The position numbers were made by a program, and so were the translations under genes. A stretch of 64,000 nucleotides of DNA from Chryseobacterium sp. JAH (GTDB lineage Bacteria > Bacteroidota > Bacteroidia > Flavobacteriales > Weeksellaceae), in assembly GCF_001507335.1 (NCBI RefSeq), contig NZ_LMAH01000004.1:62001-126000 (forward strand). Reading direction: 5' to 3'. Numbering within the stretch: the first letter of the stretch is position 1; each line of letters starts with the position of its first letter. Shown here piece by piece: positions 7,525-16,239 of this stretch. The notes below the pieces were generated by a model. It did no database searches. It worked only from the letters and a program-made list of their open reading frames with translations, and was not told the DNA's origin.

Positions 7525-7532
7525 TAAATTTG
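7525..7532 (+). promoter_or_regulatory. -7 box of hmgA (TAAATTTG)
   Basis: A perfect TAnnTTTG box about 20 nt before the chosen hmgA ATG. No TTG at the right distance, so the -33 part is weak or the gene needs an activator. It supports the ATG at 7553 over one at 7496, which lies upstream of the box. Confidence 0.5.
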
Positions 7533-7552
7533 AGAGTCAACATATAAGTACA

Positions 7553-8740
7553 ATGAGATATCATCATTCGGGAAATATTCCCCCAAAAAGACATACGATT
7601 TTTAAATCACCGGAAGACAAGTTCTATTATGAGCAACTGTTTGGTACAGAAGGATTTCACGGCATTTCCTCTTTGTTGTATCATGTTCACCGCCCAACAC
7701 AGATCAGATCAATTGGCGAAGCAAAAGACGTAACGCCAAAGATTGCGGTTGATAAAAACGTGACGCCGAGAATGTTTAAAGGGATGAATGTGACGCCTGA
7801 AGATGACTTTTTGGACAGCCGAAAGTTTCTTTTGGTCAACAATGACCTGAAAATGGGATTGGCAAAACCGAGAAAATCGATGGATTATTTCTACAAAAAT
7901 GCCGAATGTGATGAACTTCTTTTTATACACGAAGGAAGCGGAACTTTAAAAACATTTGTCGGAAATCTTGAATTTTCTGTTGGCGATTATCTGATTATTC
8001 CGAGAGGAACAATTTATCAGGCGGAACTAAATTCTGATGACACCGTATTTTTTGTGGTGGAAAGTCATTCTCCGATTTATACACCGAAGCGTTACAGAAA
8101 CGAATTTGGGCAGCTTCTGGAGCATTCTCCATTCTGCGAAAGAGATATAATCGCACCCACTTTTGTTGAACCAAAAGATGAAAAAGGAGAATTTTTAATT
8201 AAAGTAAAAAAAGAAAATCAGATCACTGATTTCATCTACGCAACGCATCCATTCGATGTTGTAGGCTGGGACGGTTATTTTTATCCTTATAAATTCAATA
8301 TCAAAAACTTCGAACCAATAACAGGAAGAATTCACCAACCGCCACCCATTCATCAGACTTTTGAGGCGCACAATTTTGTGGTTTGTTCGTTCTGTGCGAG
8401 AATGTACGACTATCATCCGTTGGCCATTCCAGCTCCTTACAATCACTCAAATATTGATTCTGATGAAGTTTTATTCTACACCGAAGGCGATTTTATGAGC
8501 AGAAACCATATTGATTTAATGGATTTCACGCTTCACCCAGGTGGAATTGTTCACGGACCTCATCCTGGAGCGATGGAAAGAAGCATCGGTAAAAAATTCA
8601 CTGAGGAATATGCAGTTATGGTTGACCCATTCCGTCCTTTGAAAATTACGGAAGAAGCAATGAAAGTGGAAGATCCGTCTTATAAAACTTCTTGGCTGGA
8701 AAGTGAGGATCATAGTTTAGAGGACAGATCGCAGGAGTAG
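7553..8740 (+). CDS. hmgA: Homogentisate 1,2-dioxygenase
   Basis: A 395-residue cupin-fold enzyme that opens homogentisate to maleylacetoacetate with O2 and Fe(II), the central step of tyrosine breakdown in the cytoplasm. The iron ligands of the family are visible: His in PAPYNHSNIDSDE, Glu in SDEVLFYTEGDF and His in GGIVHGPHPGAMERS. The start at MRYHHSGNIPPKRH is the usual one for the family and lies after the -7 box. Length is normal for the bacterial short form. hpd and fahA, the steps before and after (with an isomerase step between), are within 6 kb on the same strand. Confidence 0.96.
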   Translation: MRYHHSGNIPPKRHTIFKSPEDKFYYEQLFGTEGFHGISSLLYHVHRPTQIRSIGEAKDVTPKIAVDKNVTPRMFKGMNVTPEDDFLDSRKFLLVNNDLKMGLAKPRKSMDYFYKNAECDELLFIHEGSGTLKTFVGNLEFSVGDYLIIPRGTIYQAELNSDDTVFFVVESHSPIYTPKRYRNEFGQLLEHSPFCERDIIAPTFVEPKDEKGEFLIKVKKENQITDFIYATHPFDVVGWDGYFYPYKFNIKNFEPITGRIHQPPPIHQTFEAHNFVVCSFCARMYDYHPLAIPAPYNHSNIDSDEVLFYTEGDFMSRNHIDLMDFTLHPGGIVHGPHPGAMERSIGKKFTEEYAVMVDPFRPLKITEEAMKVEDPSYKTSWLESEDHSLEDRSQE

Positions 8741-8768
8741 CTTTGCTTTTTGCGATTGGCTTTTAGCT
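8741..8768 (+). repeat. Degenerate heptamer array, 4 units
   Basis: Directly after the hmgA stop: CTTTGCT, TTTTGCG, ATTGGCT, TTTAGCT, in perfect 7-nt register with consensus NTTNGCT. Confidence 0.5.
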
Positions 8769-8790
8769 TTAAATTTTATGAAAGATATTG

Positions 8791-8825
8791 AGGATTGAAT
8801 GTGAGTATTCAATCCTTTTCTTTTT
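8791..8825 (+). terminator. Rho-independent terminator of hmgA
   Basis: AGGATTGAAT and ATTCAATCCT form a perfect 10-bp stem with a 6-nt loop, followed by TTTTCTTTTT. Confidence 0.8.
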
Positions 8826-8873
8826 CACAGATTGAATAAAACATGACAAATATCTCCACTAATTCAGCTAAAT

Positions 8874-8892
8874 ATTTAGACTGAATCTAAAT
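8874..8892. promoter_or_regulatory. Operator-like inverted repeat before the CoA-transferase gene
   Basis: ATTTAGA and TCTAAAT, a perfect 7-bp inverted repeat with a 5-nt spacer, lie just upstream of TATCTTTA (8902-8909), a one-mismatch -7 box. A regulator site is possible; low confidence. Confidence 0.3.
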
Positions 8893-8934
8893 AATAAGAT
8901 CTATCTTTAAGATATTAAAGTAAAAAATTTCAAT

Positions 8935-10209
8935 ATGTATAATTACATCAGTGCAGAAGAAGCTATTTATACGATTAAAAGCGGAAACCGTGTGTTTTTT
9001 CATGGGAGCGCATGTACTCCGAATCACCTGATTGACGAGCTAGCAAGACAGTCTCACCGTCTGGATAATGTAGAGATGGTTTCTATTACCCAGCAGGGAA
9101 ATGTGGAAATTGCCAAACCTGAATACAAGGATAAATTTTTCGTGAATTCACTTTTTGTTTCAACGCCGGTGCGTGATGCTGTTAACTCTGACCGTGGAGA
9201 TTTTGTTCCGGTTTTTTTAAGTGAAATTCCTATTTTATTCAGAAAAAATATTTTGCCGCTTGATGTTGCTTTAATTACAGTTTCGCCTCCTGACAAACAT
9301 GGTTTCTGTACTTTGGGAACTTCAGTTGATGTTGCGAGAGCCGCTGTTGATACTGCTAAAATTATTGTAGCCGTTGTCAATCCTTTAATGCCGAGAACTC
9401 ATGGCGACGGAATGCTTCATATCAGCAAAATTCACAAATTAGTCTGGAATGAGGAAGAGCTTCCAACTGTAGATTATGGTGCCAAGGTAGGTCCTGATGA
9501 AATGCTGGTCGGAAAAAATGTAGCAGAATTGATTGACGACAGATCAACTCTACAAATGGGTATCGGAACAATTCCTGATGCGGTTTTAAAATGTCTGGGA
9601 AATCATAAAGACTTAGGCGTTCACACTGAAATGCTGAGTGACGGCGTGATCGATTTAATTCAAAATGATGTCATCAACAATAAATACAAAGGGTACAACG
9701 ATAACAAAACCATCACGAGTTTCTGTTTCGGGACAAGAAAATTATACGATTATGTGGATGACAACACGGTTTTCTCTTTTGATGACGTGAGCACCGTTAA
9801 CTTCCCTATCAACATCATGAGAAATAAAAAGATGGTTGCGATCAATTCTGCTATCGAGATTGATCTGACCGGACAGGTCTGCGCAGATTCCATCGGAACC
9901 ATGCAGTATAGCGGTATCGGCGGACAAATGGATTTCATGCGTGGAGCCGCTTTGAGCGAAGACGGAAAACCAATTATCGCCATCACATCAAGAACAAAAA
10001 GAGGCGTTTCCAGAATTGTTCCTTTTCTGAAACAGGGTGCGGGCGTTGTCACAACAAGAGGTCACATCCACTGGGTGGTAACGGAATACGGAACTGCATA
10101 TCTTTATGGGAAAAATCTACGTCAGCGAGCTCAGGAACTGATCAGTATTGCGCATCCTGATGACAGAGAAATGTTGGAGAGAGCGGCTTATGACAGATTT
10201 AAAAATTAG
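8935..10209 (+). CDS. Acetyl-CoA hydrolase/transferase family protein (CoA-transferase)
   Basis: A 424-residue class I-type CoA-transferase of the acetyl-CoA hydrolase/4-hydroxybutyrate and succinyl-CoA:acetate transferase family. The catalytic glutamate is in LGVHTEMLSDGVIDL and the glycine-rich GIGGQMDFMRGA and MGIGTIPDAVL loops are present. Members move CoA between short carboxylic acids such as acetate, propionate, succinate or butyrate. Its place between hmgA and hpd suggests it handles an acid made by tyrosine breakdown, for instance acetate from acetoacetate, but the family cannot be narrowed to one substrate by reading alone. Confidence 0.88.
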   Translation: MYNYISAEEAIYTIKSGNRVFFHGSACTPNHLIDELARQSHRLDNVEMVSITQQGNVEIAKPEYKDKFFVNSLFVSTPVRDAVNSDRGDFVPVFLSEIPILFRKNILPLDVALITVSPPDKHGFCTLGTSVDVARAAVDTAKIIVAVVNPLMPRTHGDGMLHISKIHKLVWNEEELPTVDYGAKVGPDEMLVGKNVAELIDDRSTLQMGIGTIPDAVLKCLGNHKDLGVHTEMLSDGVIDLIQNDVINNKYKGYNDNKTITSFCFGTRKLYDYVDDNTVFSFDDVSTVNFPINIMRNKKMVAINSAIEIDLTGQVCADSIGTMQYSGIGGQMDFMRGAALSEDGKPIIAITSRTKRGVSRIVPFLKQGAGVVTTRGHIHWVVTEYGTAYLYGKNLRQRAQELISIAHPDDREMLERAAYDRFKN

Positions 10210-10215
10210 GTGAAA

Positions 10216-10770
10216 ATGAATAGAATAATTGCTATCTGCTTAGTTTTGATTACGAGCTTGCTTAATGCTCAAAACTTAAAAATTAAAGATTTTAAAATTG
10301 TAGATTACGAAATTACTGATACCGGAATTGTTGAAATTTCAACCCACTCCATAATAGATAAACAAGGAAATTTAGTTGTATACTCAGACAGTTGGGATGG
10401 TCAAAATTATTTCAAATATAAATTGAGCAACGATGAAATCGAAAAATTGAATTCCTTAACTGGCAGGAAATTGGATGATTTTATCAAACAGAAAAAGCTA
10501 AACGAAAATCAGTTTTTTGCTGGAAAGAGAAAATATATCTCATTCAAACATAAAGGTTCTGACAGTAGCCTTTGTTTTATAGAACCATTTATGAATGACG
10601 AATTTGCGGATATTTTAAAGTTGTTAGATAAGAAAATCTATAGTCATGACAAAACGGCAAAAACTACAATCATGTTAACTGACTTTGAAATGACAAAGAA
10701 AGAAATTATTAACAGAGAAAAAACTGATCATTACTTACCTAAAAAGGCGATCATCAGGCAAGTGAAATAA
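10216..10770 (+). CDS. Hypothetical secreted protein
   Basis: A 184-residue protein with a signal peptide (MNRIIAICLVLITSLLNAQ). The rest is strand-rich and lysine-rich with no domain I recognise. The ATG at 10216 was preferred to an in-frame GTG 6 nt earlier. It starts 6 nt after the CoA-transferase stop and ends before a strong terminator, so both are probably one transcript. Function unknown. Confidence 0.7.
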   Translation: MNRIIAICLVLITSLLNAQNLKIKDFKIVDYEITDTGIVEISTHSIIDKQGNLVVYSDSWDGQNYFKYKLSNDEIEKLNSLTGRKLDDFIKQKKLNENQFFAGKRKYISFKHKGSDSSLCFIEPFMNDEFADILKLLDKKIYSHDKTAKTTIMLTDFEMTKKEIINREKTDHYLPKKAIIRQVK

Positions 10771-10798
10771 CTGATTTAAATTCAATTCCATATGTAAC

Positions 10799-10827
10799 AA
10801 AAGCTATACGTAATTGTATAGCTTTTT
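10799..10827 (+). terminator. Rho-independent terminator
   Basis: AAAAGCTATAC pairs perfectly with GTATAGCTTTT (11 bp, 6-nt loop), followed by T. It ends the CoA-transferase/hypothetical gene unit. Confidence 0.85.
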
Positions 10828-10948
10828 AGTTTAGAAATAATATTAAATATTTTATTAAAACTTTAACTAACAGCCGTTTGTTTCGATTTTAACATTATCG
10901 CAGAATTTTGTAATTTGCATCGTCAATAAAAGTAAAAAAATAGAAAAT

Positions 10949-12079
10949 ATGTCAACACTAACATTTGCCGAAAAAATTGCTCAGGCAGAGAACTTTTTGC
11001 CGATCAATGGTACAGATTATATCGAGTTTTATGTGGGAAATGCAAAGCAGGCAGCTCATTATTATAAGACAGCGTTCGGTTTTCAGTCGGTTGCTTATGC
11101 AGGTCCGGAAACAGGTGTGAGAGATCGCGCATCTTATGTTCTTCAACAAGGAAAAATTAGATTAATTTTAACGACCGGTCTTAAATCTGACTCGCCAGTA
11201 AGCGAACATGTAAAAAAACACGGCGATGGAGTAAAAGTTTTGGCACTTTGGGTAGACGATGCTTATTCAGCTTTCGAAGAAACTACTAAGAGAGGTGGTA
11301 AACCTTATATGGAGCCTGTAACTCTGACTGATGAGCATGGTGAAGTAAAAATGTCCGGAATTTATACGTACGGAGAAACGGTTCACATGTTTATCGAAAG
11401 AAAAAACTATGCAGGACCTTTCATGCCTGGTTTCCAAAAATGGGAAAGCGATTACAAACCGGAAGAGGCAGGATTGCTGTATGTTGACCACTGTGTAGGA
11501 AACGTAGGCTGGGACAGAATGATCCCAACCGTTGAATGGTACGAAAAAGTAATGGGATTTGTCAACATTCTTTCATTTGATGACAAGCAGATTAACACAG
11601 AATATTCTGCATTGATGTCTAAAGTAATGTCGAACGGAAACGGTTTTGCTAAATTTCCTATTAACGAGCCTGCAGAAGGCAAGAAGAAATCTCAGGTTGA
11701 AGAGTATCTTGATTTCTATGAAGGAGAAGGTGTACAGCATATTGCAGTAGCGACAAAAGACATTATTCACACAGTTACTGAGCTTAAAAAACGTGGTGTT
11801 GAATTCCTTTCTGCTCCACCGGAAGCTTATTACGAGCTAGTTCCGGAAAGAGTTGGCCATATCGACGAAGATCTTAAAAAACTTCAGGATCTAGGAATCT
11901 TGATTGATCATGATGAAGAAGGCTATTTATTACAAATCTTCACAAAACCCGTAGAAGACCGCCCTACTCTTTTCTTTGAAATCATCGAAAGACACGGAGC
12001 ACAAAGTTTTGGTGCAGGTAACTTCAAAGCACTTTTTGAAGCTCTAGAAAGAGAGCAGGAAAAAAGAGGTAATCTTTAA
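10949..12079 (+). CDS. hpd: 4-Hydroxyphenylpyruvate dioxygenase
   Basis: A 376-residue enzyme made of two vicinal-oxygen-chelate domains. It converts 4-hydroxyphenylpyruvate to homogentisate with O2, Fe(II) and release of CO2. The three iron ligands are visible in the C-terminal domain: His181 (LYVDHCVGNV), His264 (GVQHIAVAT) and Glu344 (LFFEIIERHG). The N-terminal domain (GTDYIEFYVGNAKQAAHYYKTAFGF) is complete. Length is usual. It is the step directly before hmgA. A terminator follows 20 nt after the stop, so it may be expressed alone. Confidence 0.97.
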   Translation: MSTLTFAEKIAQAENFLPINGTDYIEFYVGNAKQAAHYYKTAFGFQSVAYAGPETGVRDRASYVLQQGKIRLILTTGLKSDSPVSEHVKKHGDGVKVLALWVDDAYSAFEETTKRGGKPYMEPVTLTDEHGEVKMSGIYTYGETVHMFIERKNYAGPFMPGFQKWESDYKPEEAGLLYVDHCVGNVGWDRMIPTVEWYEKVMGFVNILSFDDKQINTEYSALMSKVMSNGNGFAKFPINEPAEGKKKSQVEEYLDFYEGEGVQHIAVATKDIIHTVTELKKRGVEFLSAPPEAYYELVPERVGHIDEDLKKLQDLGILIDHDEEGYLLQIFTKPVEDRPTLFFEIIERHGAQSFGAGNFKALFEALEREQEKRGNL

Positions 12080-12099
12080 TTTTTTAAACTAAATATAGG

Positions 12100-12135
12100 G
12101 TTTTGTCAGGATGCAGATCTTGACAAAACTTTTTT
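12100..12135 (+). terminator. Rho-independent terminator of hpd
   Basis: GTTTTGTCA (12100-12108) pairs with TGACAAAAC (12121-12129), followed by T6. It overlaps the codons of an upstream start of the next gene and so supports the later ATG at 12150. Confidence 0.8.
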
Positions 12136-12149
12136 ATAAACACAAGCTT

Positions 12150-12614
12150 ATGAGAAAATTTTTCATCTTAACATTGTTTTTTACAGGTTTTGCTTTAAAA
12201 GCACAAAACTATGGAGCTATCAATGAAATTCTCGATCGTCTAGAGGAAAGGAAAGGTATCAATCAGCATCTTGAAAATGTAAGCATTGAAGACAAAAAAT
12301 TTGTTCTGATAAAAGATTTTGAAGATCATACCGAAAGAAGTTTCATCATCCTCAAAGGTAAAGAAGCAACCTATGTTGAAATGTTTGATGATAAATCTAC
12401 AGGACAAAGTACATCCAATGTTTTTTCGGGAGATATCATTAGAAAAAAGAATATCATTTCGCTGCGTGCCGACAAACTTGAAAATAAAAAGATTCCGATT
12501 CCGGTTTCAAAAACGCTTCTTTTGACCAAGCAAAAAGATATTATTTATCTGATAGACATCAACTCAAGAGACCGATGGATCGATGAAGAATCTTACTCTA
12601 AAAAAACAAAGTAA
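12150..12614 (+). CDS. Hypothetical secreted protein
   Basis: A 154-residue protein with a clear signal peptide (MRKFFILTLFFTGFALKAQ) and a mature part of mixed charge without recognisable motifs. An in-frame ATG at 12111 would add 13 residues but lies inside the hpd terminator hairpin and would spoil the signal peptide, so the ATG at 12150 was chosen. The 249 nt after it contain no gene and no clear terminator. Function unknown. Confidence 0.65.
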   Translation: MRKFFILTLFFTGFALKAQNYGAINEILDRLEERKGINQHLENVSIEDKKFVLIKDFEDHTERSFIILKGKEATYVEMFDDKSTGQSTSNVFSGDIIRKKNIISLRADKLENKKIPIPVSKTLLLTKQKDIIYLIDINSRDRWIDEESYSKKTK

Positions 12615-12863
12615 TGGTCATCTTTTGGGCTTTAAACCAAACTTATAAAAAATTTTACAACCTTTTTTAAAGGCAAAAGTCACGAGTAAATGATGAAGAA
12701 AAAGAGGTAAACAAGTTTGCAAAACATAGAATATATTTTGTAAACCTTCAATTTCATGAAAAACTTTTGTTTCTTTTTCAGGTAAAAAAAAACTTTATGC
12801 ATTAAAAATTTTCGCTAACACTTGAAAGACTTTACTTTTTAATCTCAATCAAACTATCACATT

Positions 12864-14111
12864 ATGAAATCATTTGTAGAATATAATTTAAATTCAGACT
12901 TTTCAATACACAATATTCCTTTCGGAGTTGCCGTATTTAATAAAGAATTCATCGCTTGTTGTACAAGAATTGGCGACCAGGTTGTTGATCTTGCGCTCTT
13001 ATACGATCTTTCGTATTTTGAAGAAATCGCAGGCTTAGATGACAACGTTTTCGAAGCATATACGCTGAATGAATTCATTGAATTAGGAAAACCCGTGACC
13101 AACGCGGTTCGTTTAAGAATTCAGGAATTATTACAGGAAGGTTCTACTTTATCAAAAGACGAAAAGACCATTGAAGATGCATTCTACGATCTAGATCAGG
13201 TAAAAATGATCATGCCATTACATATTCCAAATTACACAGATTTTTATAGCAGCATCGAGCATGCAACCAATGTTGGAAAAATGTTCCGTGATCCGGCAAA
13301 TGCATTACTTCCCAACTGGAAACATCTACCGGTTGGATACCACGGAAGAGCTTCATCCATCGTTGTTTCCGGAACAGATATTAACCGCCCAAAAGGCCAA
13401 ATGAAACCGGCAGACGCAGACAAACCTGTTTTTGGTCCTTGCAAACAGCTGGATTTTGAATTGGAAATGGCTTTCATCATCAATCAAAATACCGAAATGG
13501 GAGAAAGCGTTTCTACAAAAGATGCAGAAAATGCAATTTTCGGAATGGTAGTGTTCAACGATTGGTCAGCAAGAGATATCCAGTCTTGGGAATACGTTCC
13601 GCTAGGACCGTTTTTGGCTAAAAATTTCGGTTCATCAGTTTCTCCATGGGTAGTAACTCTGGAAGCATTGGAACCATTCCGAACTGCTTCTCCTACTCAG
13701 GATCCTGAAGTTTTAGATTATTTAAAATTTGAAGGAGATAAAAATTACGACATTAATCTTGAAGTGTACATTCAGCCAGAAAATGGCGAAGAAAACCTAA
13801 TTTCTGAAAGTAACTACAAACACATGTACTGGAACATGACGCAGCAATTAGCTCATCACACAGTGAACGGTTGTAATATTGAAGTGGGTGATCTATACGC
13901 AAGCGGAACCATCTCAGGAAGTGATCCAAAATCTTTCGGTTCTATGCTTGAATTAACTTGGAGAGGTCAAAACCCGATAACATTAAGCAACGGACAGGAA
14001 AGAAAATTCATTGATGACAATGATACGGTAACGATGAAAGCCTGGGCTGAAAAAGATGGTGTAAGAGTAGGTTTCGGGGAGGTTTCCGGAAAAATCATTC
14101 CTACTAAATAA
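12864..14111 (+). CDS. fahA: Fumarylacetoacetase
   Basis: A 415-residue enzyme that splits fumarylacetoacetate into fumarate and acetoacetate, the last step of tyrosine degradation. The N-terminal SH3-like part (to about residue 115) and the FAH hydrolase domain are complete. Metal ligands of the family are visible: Asp in NYTDFYSSIEHATNVG, the two Glu in QLDFELEMAFI and Asp in NDWSARDIQSWEY. Length fits the family. The GxxExxY element begins 3 nt after the stop codon. Confidence 0.97.
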   Translation: MKSFVEYNLNSDFSIHNIPFGVAVFNKEFIACCTRIGDQVVDLALLYDLSYFEEIAGLDDNVFEAYTLNEFIELGKPVTNAVRLRIQELLQEGSTLSKDEKTIEDAFYDLDQVKMIMPLHIPNYTDFYSSIEHATNVGKMFRDPANALLPNWKHLPVGYHGRASSIVVSGTDINRPKGQMKPADADKPVFGPCKQLDFELEMAFIINQNTEMGESVSTKDAENAIFGMVVFNDWSARDIQSWEYVPLGPFLAKNFGSSVSPWVVTLEALEPFRTASPTQDPEVLDYLKFEGDKNYDINLEVYIQPENGEENLISESNYKHMYWNMTQQLAHHTVNGCNIEVGDLYASGTISGSDPKSFGSMLELTWRGQNPITLSNGQERKFIDDNDTVTMKAWAEKDGVRVGFGEVSGKIIPTK

Positions 14112-14114
14112 TTC

Positions 14115-14723
14115 TTTAACCACAAAACATTTAACACATAAGTCACAAAGAAAAATTATTTTTTTGTGCAAATTTAGAACACATGAGATTGAAAATCTAC
14201 CGATTTTCAAAAACGCATCAATGACAAGCATGGAAATAACGAAGAAATACATTGATGAGCTTACTTATAAAATTGTAGGTGCATGTATTGAAGTTCATAA
14301 AATTGTTGGTCCCGGTCTTTATGAAGATGTATATCACAAATGCCTACAGAGAGAATTCGATTTATTGGGACTAAAATATAAAAGCGAATTAGAAATTCCT
14401 TTGATATATAAAGAACTAAATATTAATTGCAAAGTAAAATGTGATTTTTTGATTGAGGATTTAATTATTTTAGAAATAAAATCGGTAGAAGAACTTCATA
14501 AAATTCACAAAGCACAAACTATGAATTACATGAATCTTTTAAAAGTTCCAAAGTCAATATTGGTTAATTTTAATGTCTATAATTTATACAATGACGGAAC
14601 AGAAACCTTTGTCAGTAAAGATTTTGAAAAACTTGCATAAATAAAAATCTATTGATTTTTATTCTTATGTGTTCTAAAATATTTTCAAACAATTGATGTT
14701 AAATCTAATGTGACTTATGTGTC
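14115..14723 (+). mobile_element. GxxExxY gene cassette bounded by nested inverted repeats
   Basis: The segment between the fahA stop and the flavin reductase start has two mirror arms around one gene. Block A is ACACATAAGTCACA (14134-14147) and its perfect reverse complement (14710-14723). Block B is TTTAGAACACATGAGA (14173-14188) and its reverse complement with one mismatch (14663-14678). Block C is a small hairpin in both arms, GAAAATC-N4-GATTTTC (14191-14208) and AAAAATC-N4-GATTTTT (14643-14660). The left edge TTTAACCACAAAA also resembles the ends of the palindrome at 7304. No transposase is present. Mobility is inferred from this symmetry only. Confidence 0.55.
14230..14640 (+). CDS. GxxExxY family protein (PD-(D/E)XK nuclease-like)
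   Basis: A 136-residue protein with the naming motif at residues 29-35 (GLYEDVY) and a PD-(D/E)XK-type core: Asp72 in KCDFLIED, then Glu82-x-Lys84 in ILEIKS, and Gln96 in KAQTMNYM. This fits the PDDEXK_3 group. Family function is not known to me; a DNA- or RNA-cutting role is suggested by the fold. ATG at 14230 matches the usual MEITKKYIDELTY start; another ATG lies 9 nt upstream at 14221 and is also possible. The gene lies between the inverted-repeat arms and is more AT-rich than fahA. Confidence 0.85.
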   Translation: MEITKKYIDELTYKIVGACIEVHKIVGPGLYEDVYHKCLQREFDLLGLKYKSELEIPLIYKELNINCKVKCDFLIEDLIILEIKSVEELHKIHKAQTMNYMNLLKVPKSILVNFNVYNLYNDGTETFVSKDFEKLA

Positions 14724-14740
14724 AAAAATCAATCTTTTAA

Positions 14741-15562
14741 ATGAAAACACTCATCCCTTCAGAAATATCCTCAGTACAACTGCAAACGATTATGCAGACC
14801 GCCGTTTCACCAAGACCGATTGCATTGGCTTCTACGGTTGATAAACACGGAAACATCAATTTATCGCCGTTCAGTTTTTTTAATATGTTCAGTACTGTTC
14901 CTCCGATTTTGATTTTTTCACCTTCGAGAAGAGTTCGCGACAATACCACAAAACATACTTTAGAAAATGTTTTAGAAGTTCCTGAAGTCGTAATAGGAAC
15001 TGTGAACTTTCCCATTGTACAGCAGATTTCTTTGGCTTCCACGGAATATGGCGACGGTGTCAATGAGTTCATTAAATCTGGTCTGACGATGAAAGATGCC
15101 GATTTGGTGAAACCGAAATTGATTGCAGAATGTCCAGTAAATTTTGAATGTCAGGTTTTAGAAATAAAATCATTGGGAGATCAGGGTGGAGCAGGAAATC
15201 TAGTAATCTGTGAGGTGAAAAAAATTCATATCAGAGAAGAATATCTTAATGCAGAAGGAAATTTAGATCAGGCAAAATTAGATATGGTGGCGCGTTTAGG
15301 TGGCAATTGGTACTCGAGAAACAACGAGAATAATCTTTTTGAAGTTCCAAAACCTTTAATCACTAAAGGAATTGGCTTTGACTCGCTTCCAGATTCAATC
15401 AAATTCAGTAAAGTCTTTACAGGGAACGATTTGGGAATGCTTGCGAATGTAGAAGTCTTACCTTCAGATCAATGTCATGATGATGAAAATGTACATTTGG
15501 AAGCTCAGAAGTTCCTATTGGAAAGTAGAATTGAGAAAGCATGGCAAATCTTGGTAAAATAA
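14741..15562 (+). CDS. Flavin reductase family protein (FMN-binding split barrel)
   Basis: A 273-residue protein with a flavin reductase-like split barrel from about residue 15 to 180 (AVSPRPIALASTVDKHGNINLSPF, PPILIFSPSRR, KHTLENVLEVPEVVIG). These proteins bind FMN and either reduce free flavin for a partner oxygenase or have unknown redox roles. The C-terminal 70 residues are an extension seen in the Bacteroidota form. It follows fahA, separated by the GxxExxY element, and may once have been directly joined to the tyrosine genes. Partner unknown. Confidence 0.85.
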   Translation: MKTLIPSEISSVQLQTIMQTAVSPRPIALASTVDKHGNINLSPFSFFNMFSTVPPILIFSPSRRVRDNTTKHTLENVLEVPEVVIGTVNFPIVQQISLASTEYGDGVNEFIKSGLTMKDADLVKPKLIAECPVNFECQVLEIKSLGDQGGAGNLVICEVKKIHIREEYLNAEGNLDQAKLDMVARLGGNWYSRNNENNLFEVPKPLITKGIGFDSLPDSIKFSKVFTGNDLGMLANVEVLPSDQCHDDENVHLEAQKFLLESRIEKAWQILVK

Positions 15563-15581
15563 ATTAATAAAATAATATTAG

Positions 15582-16190
15582 ATGAAGAGAAGTATTATTT
15601 TATTAATTGTTCTTATTGCACTCCAGTCATGCTATTATCCTGTAAGGAAAGATTATGGTATTTACAGCAAATCACTGGTATTTTCAAAAAATAAAAAGTG
15701 GCTGATCAATAATATCAATACAGATGTCAATTCGCATCACAGAGAGTTGATGAATAAGGAAGTTTTGCAATTATTTAACGAAATGAGCGGAGGTAATGCA
15801 TCCGATATGAAAACGGCAAAATCTGAAAATATTATTCAAAACTACATTCCCTCTGACCCTCAACCAGAGGATTTGGAAGTATTGAAAAACAGCTCAGACT
15901 ATAATTATCTGGTGAATGTTTACACATTTAAGGTCAGAAACGCATTAGACAACACCATTGGAGTACAAAGCCAGTACAAAAGCAATGAAACCTTTGCGAT
16001 GATGGATGTTTACGATATTAAAACACTGAAGAAAATGTATTCTTTTAAAGCATATTCAGAAGTGGGTATAGACAAGGATCAGAAGGTTACCATTTTCACC
16101 CCGACTACTGAAATGATGACGATGAAAAATTTCAGAAGTTTAATAAAATCGGTAAAGAAAAATGCAATAAAAACCGATACTTCTCCGTAG
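15582..16190 (+). CDS. Hypothetical lipoprotein
   Basis: A 202-residue protein with a lipoprotein signal peptide; the lipobox is LQSC with the lipidated Cys at residue 16. The mature part has no domain I recognise. It starts 19 nt after the flavin reductase stop and is followed by a strong terminator, so it probably ends that transcript. Function unknown. Confidence 0.7.
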   Translation: MKRSIILLIVLIALQSCYYPVRKDYGIYSKSLVFSKNKKWLINNINTDVNSHHRELMNKEVLQLFNEMSGGNASDMKTAKSENIIQNYIPSDPQPEDLEVLKNSSDYNYLVNVYTFKVRNALDNTIGVQSQYKSNETFAMMDVYDIKTLKKMYSFKAYSEVGIDKDQKVTIFTPTTEMMTMKNFRSLIKSVKKNAIKTDTSP

Positions 16191-16197
16191 ATAAACT

Positions 16198-16232
16198 GTA
16201 AAAAGACAGCTTTCGAAAAGCTGTCTTTTTAC
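16198..16232. terminator. Strong bidirectional terminator
   Basis: GTAAAAAGACAGCTTT pairs with AAAGCTGTCTTTTTAC over about 16 bp; it lies between convergent genes and has A- and T-runs on both sides. Confidence 0.85.
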
Positions 16233-16239
16233 TTAAAAT

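Noticed and set aside
10900..10948. Standard promoter box before hpd
   Set aside because: TAATTTG has one nucleotide too few between TA and TTTG, so it was not listed as a box.
12111..12149. Earlier ATG for the secreted protein after hpd
   Set aside because: The added codons overlap the hpd terminator hairpin and place a polar stretch before the signal peptide.
14115..14723. Insertion sequence with a transposase
   Set aside because: The only gene is the GxxExxY protein, and no DDE, HUH or serine recombinase motif is visible; kept as an inferred cassette only.
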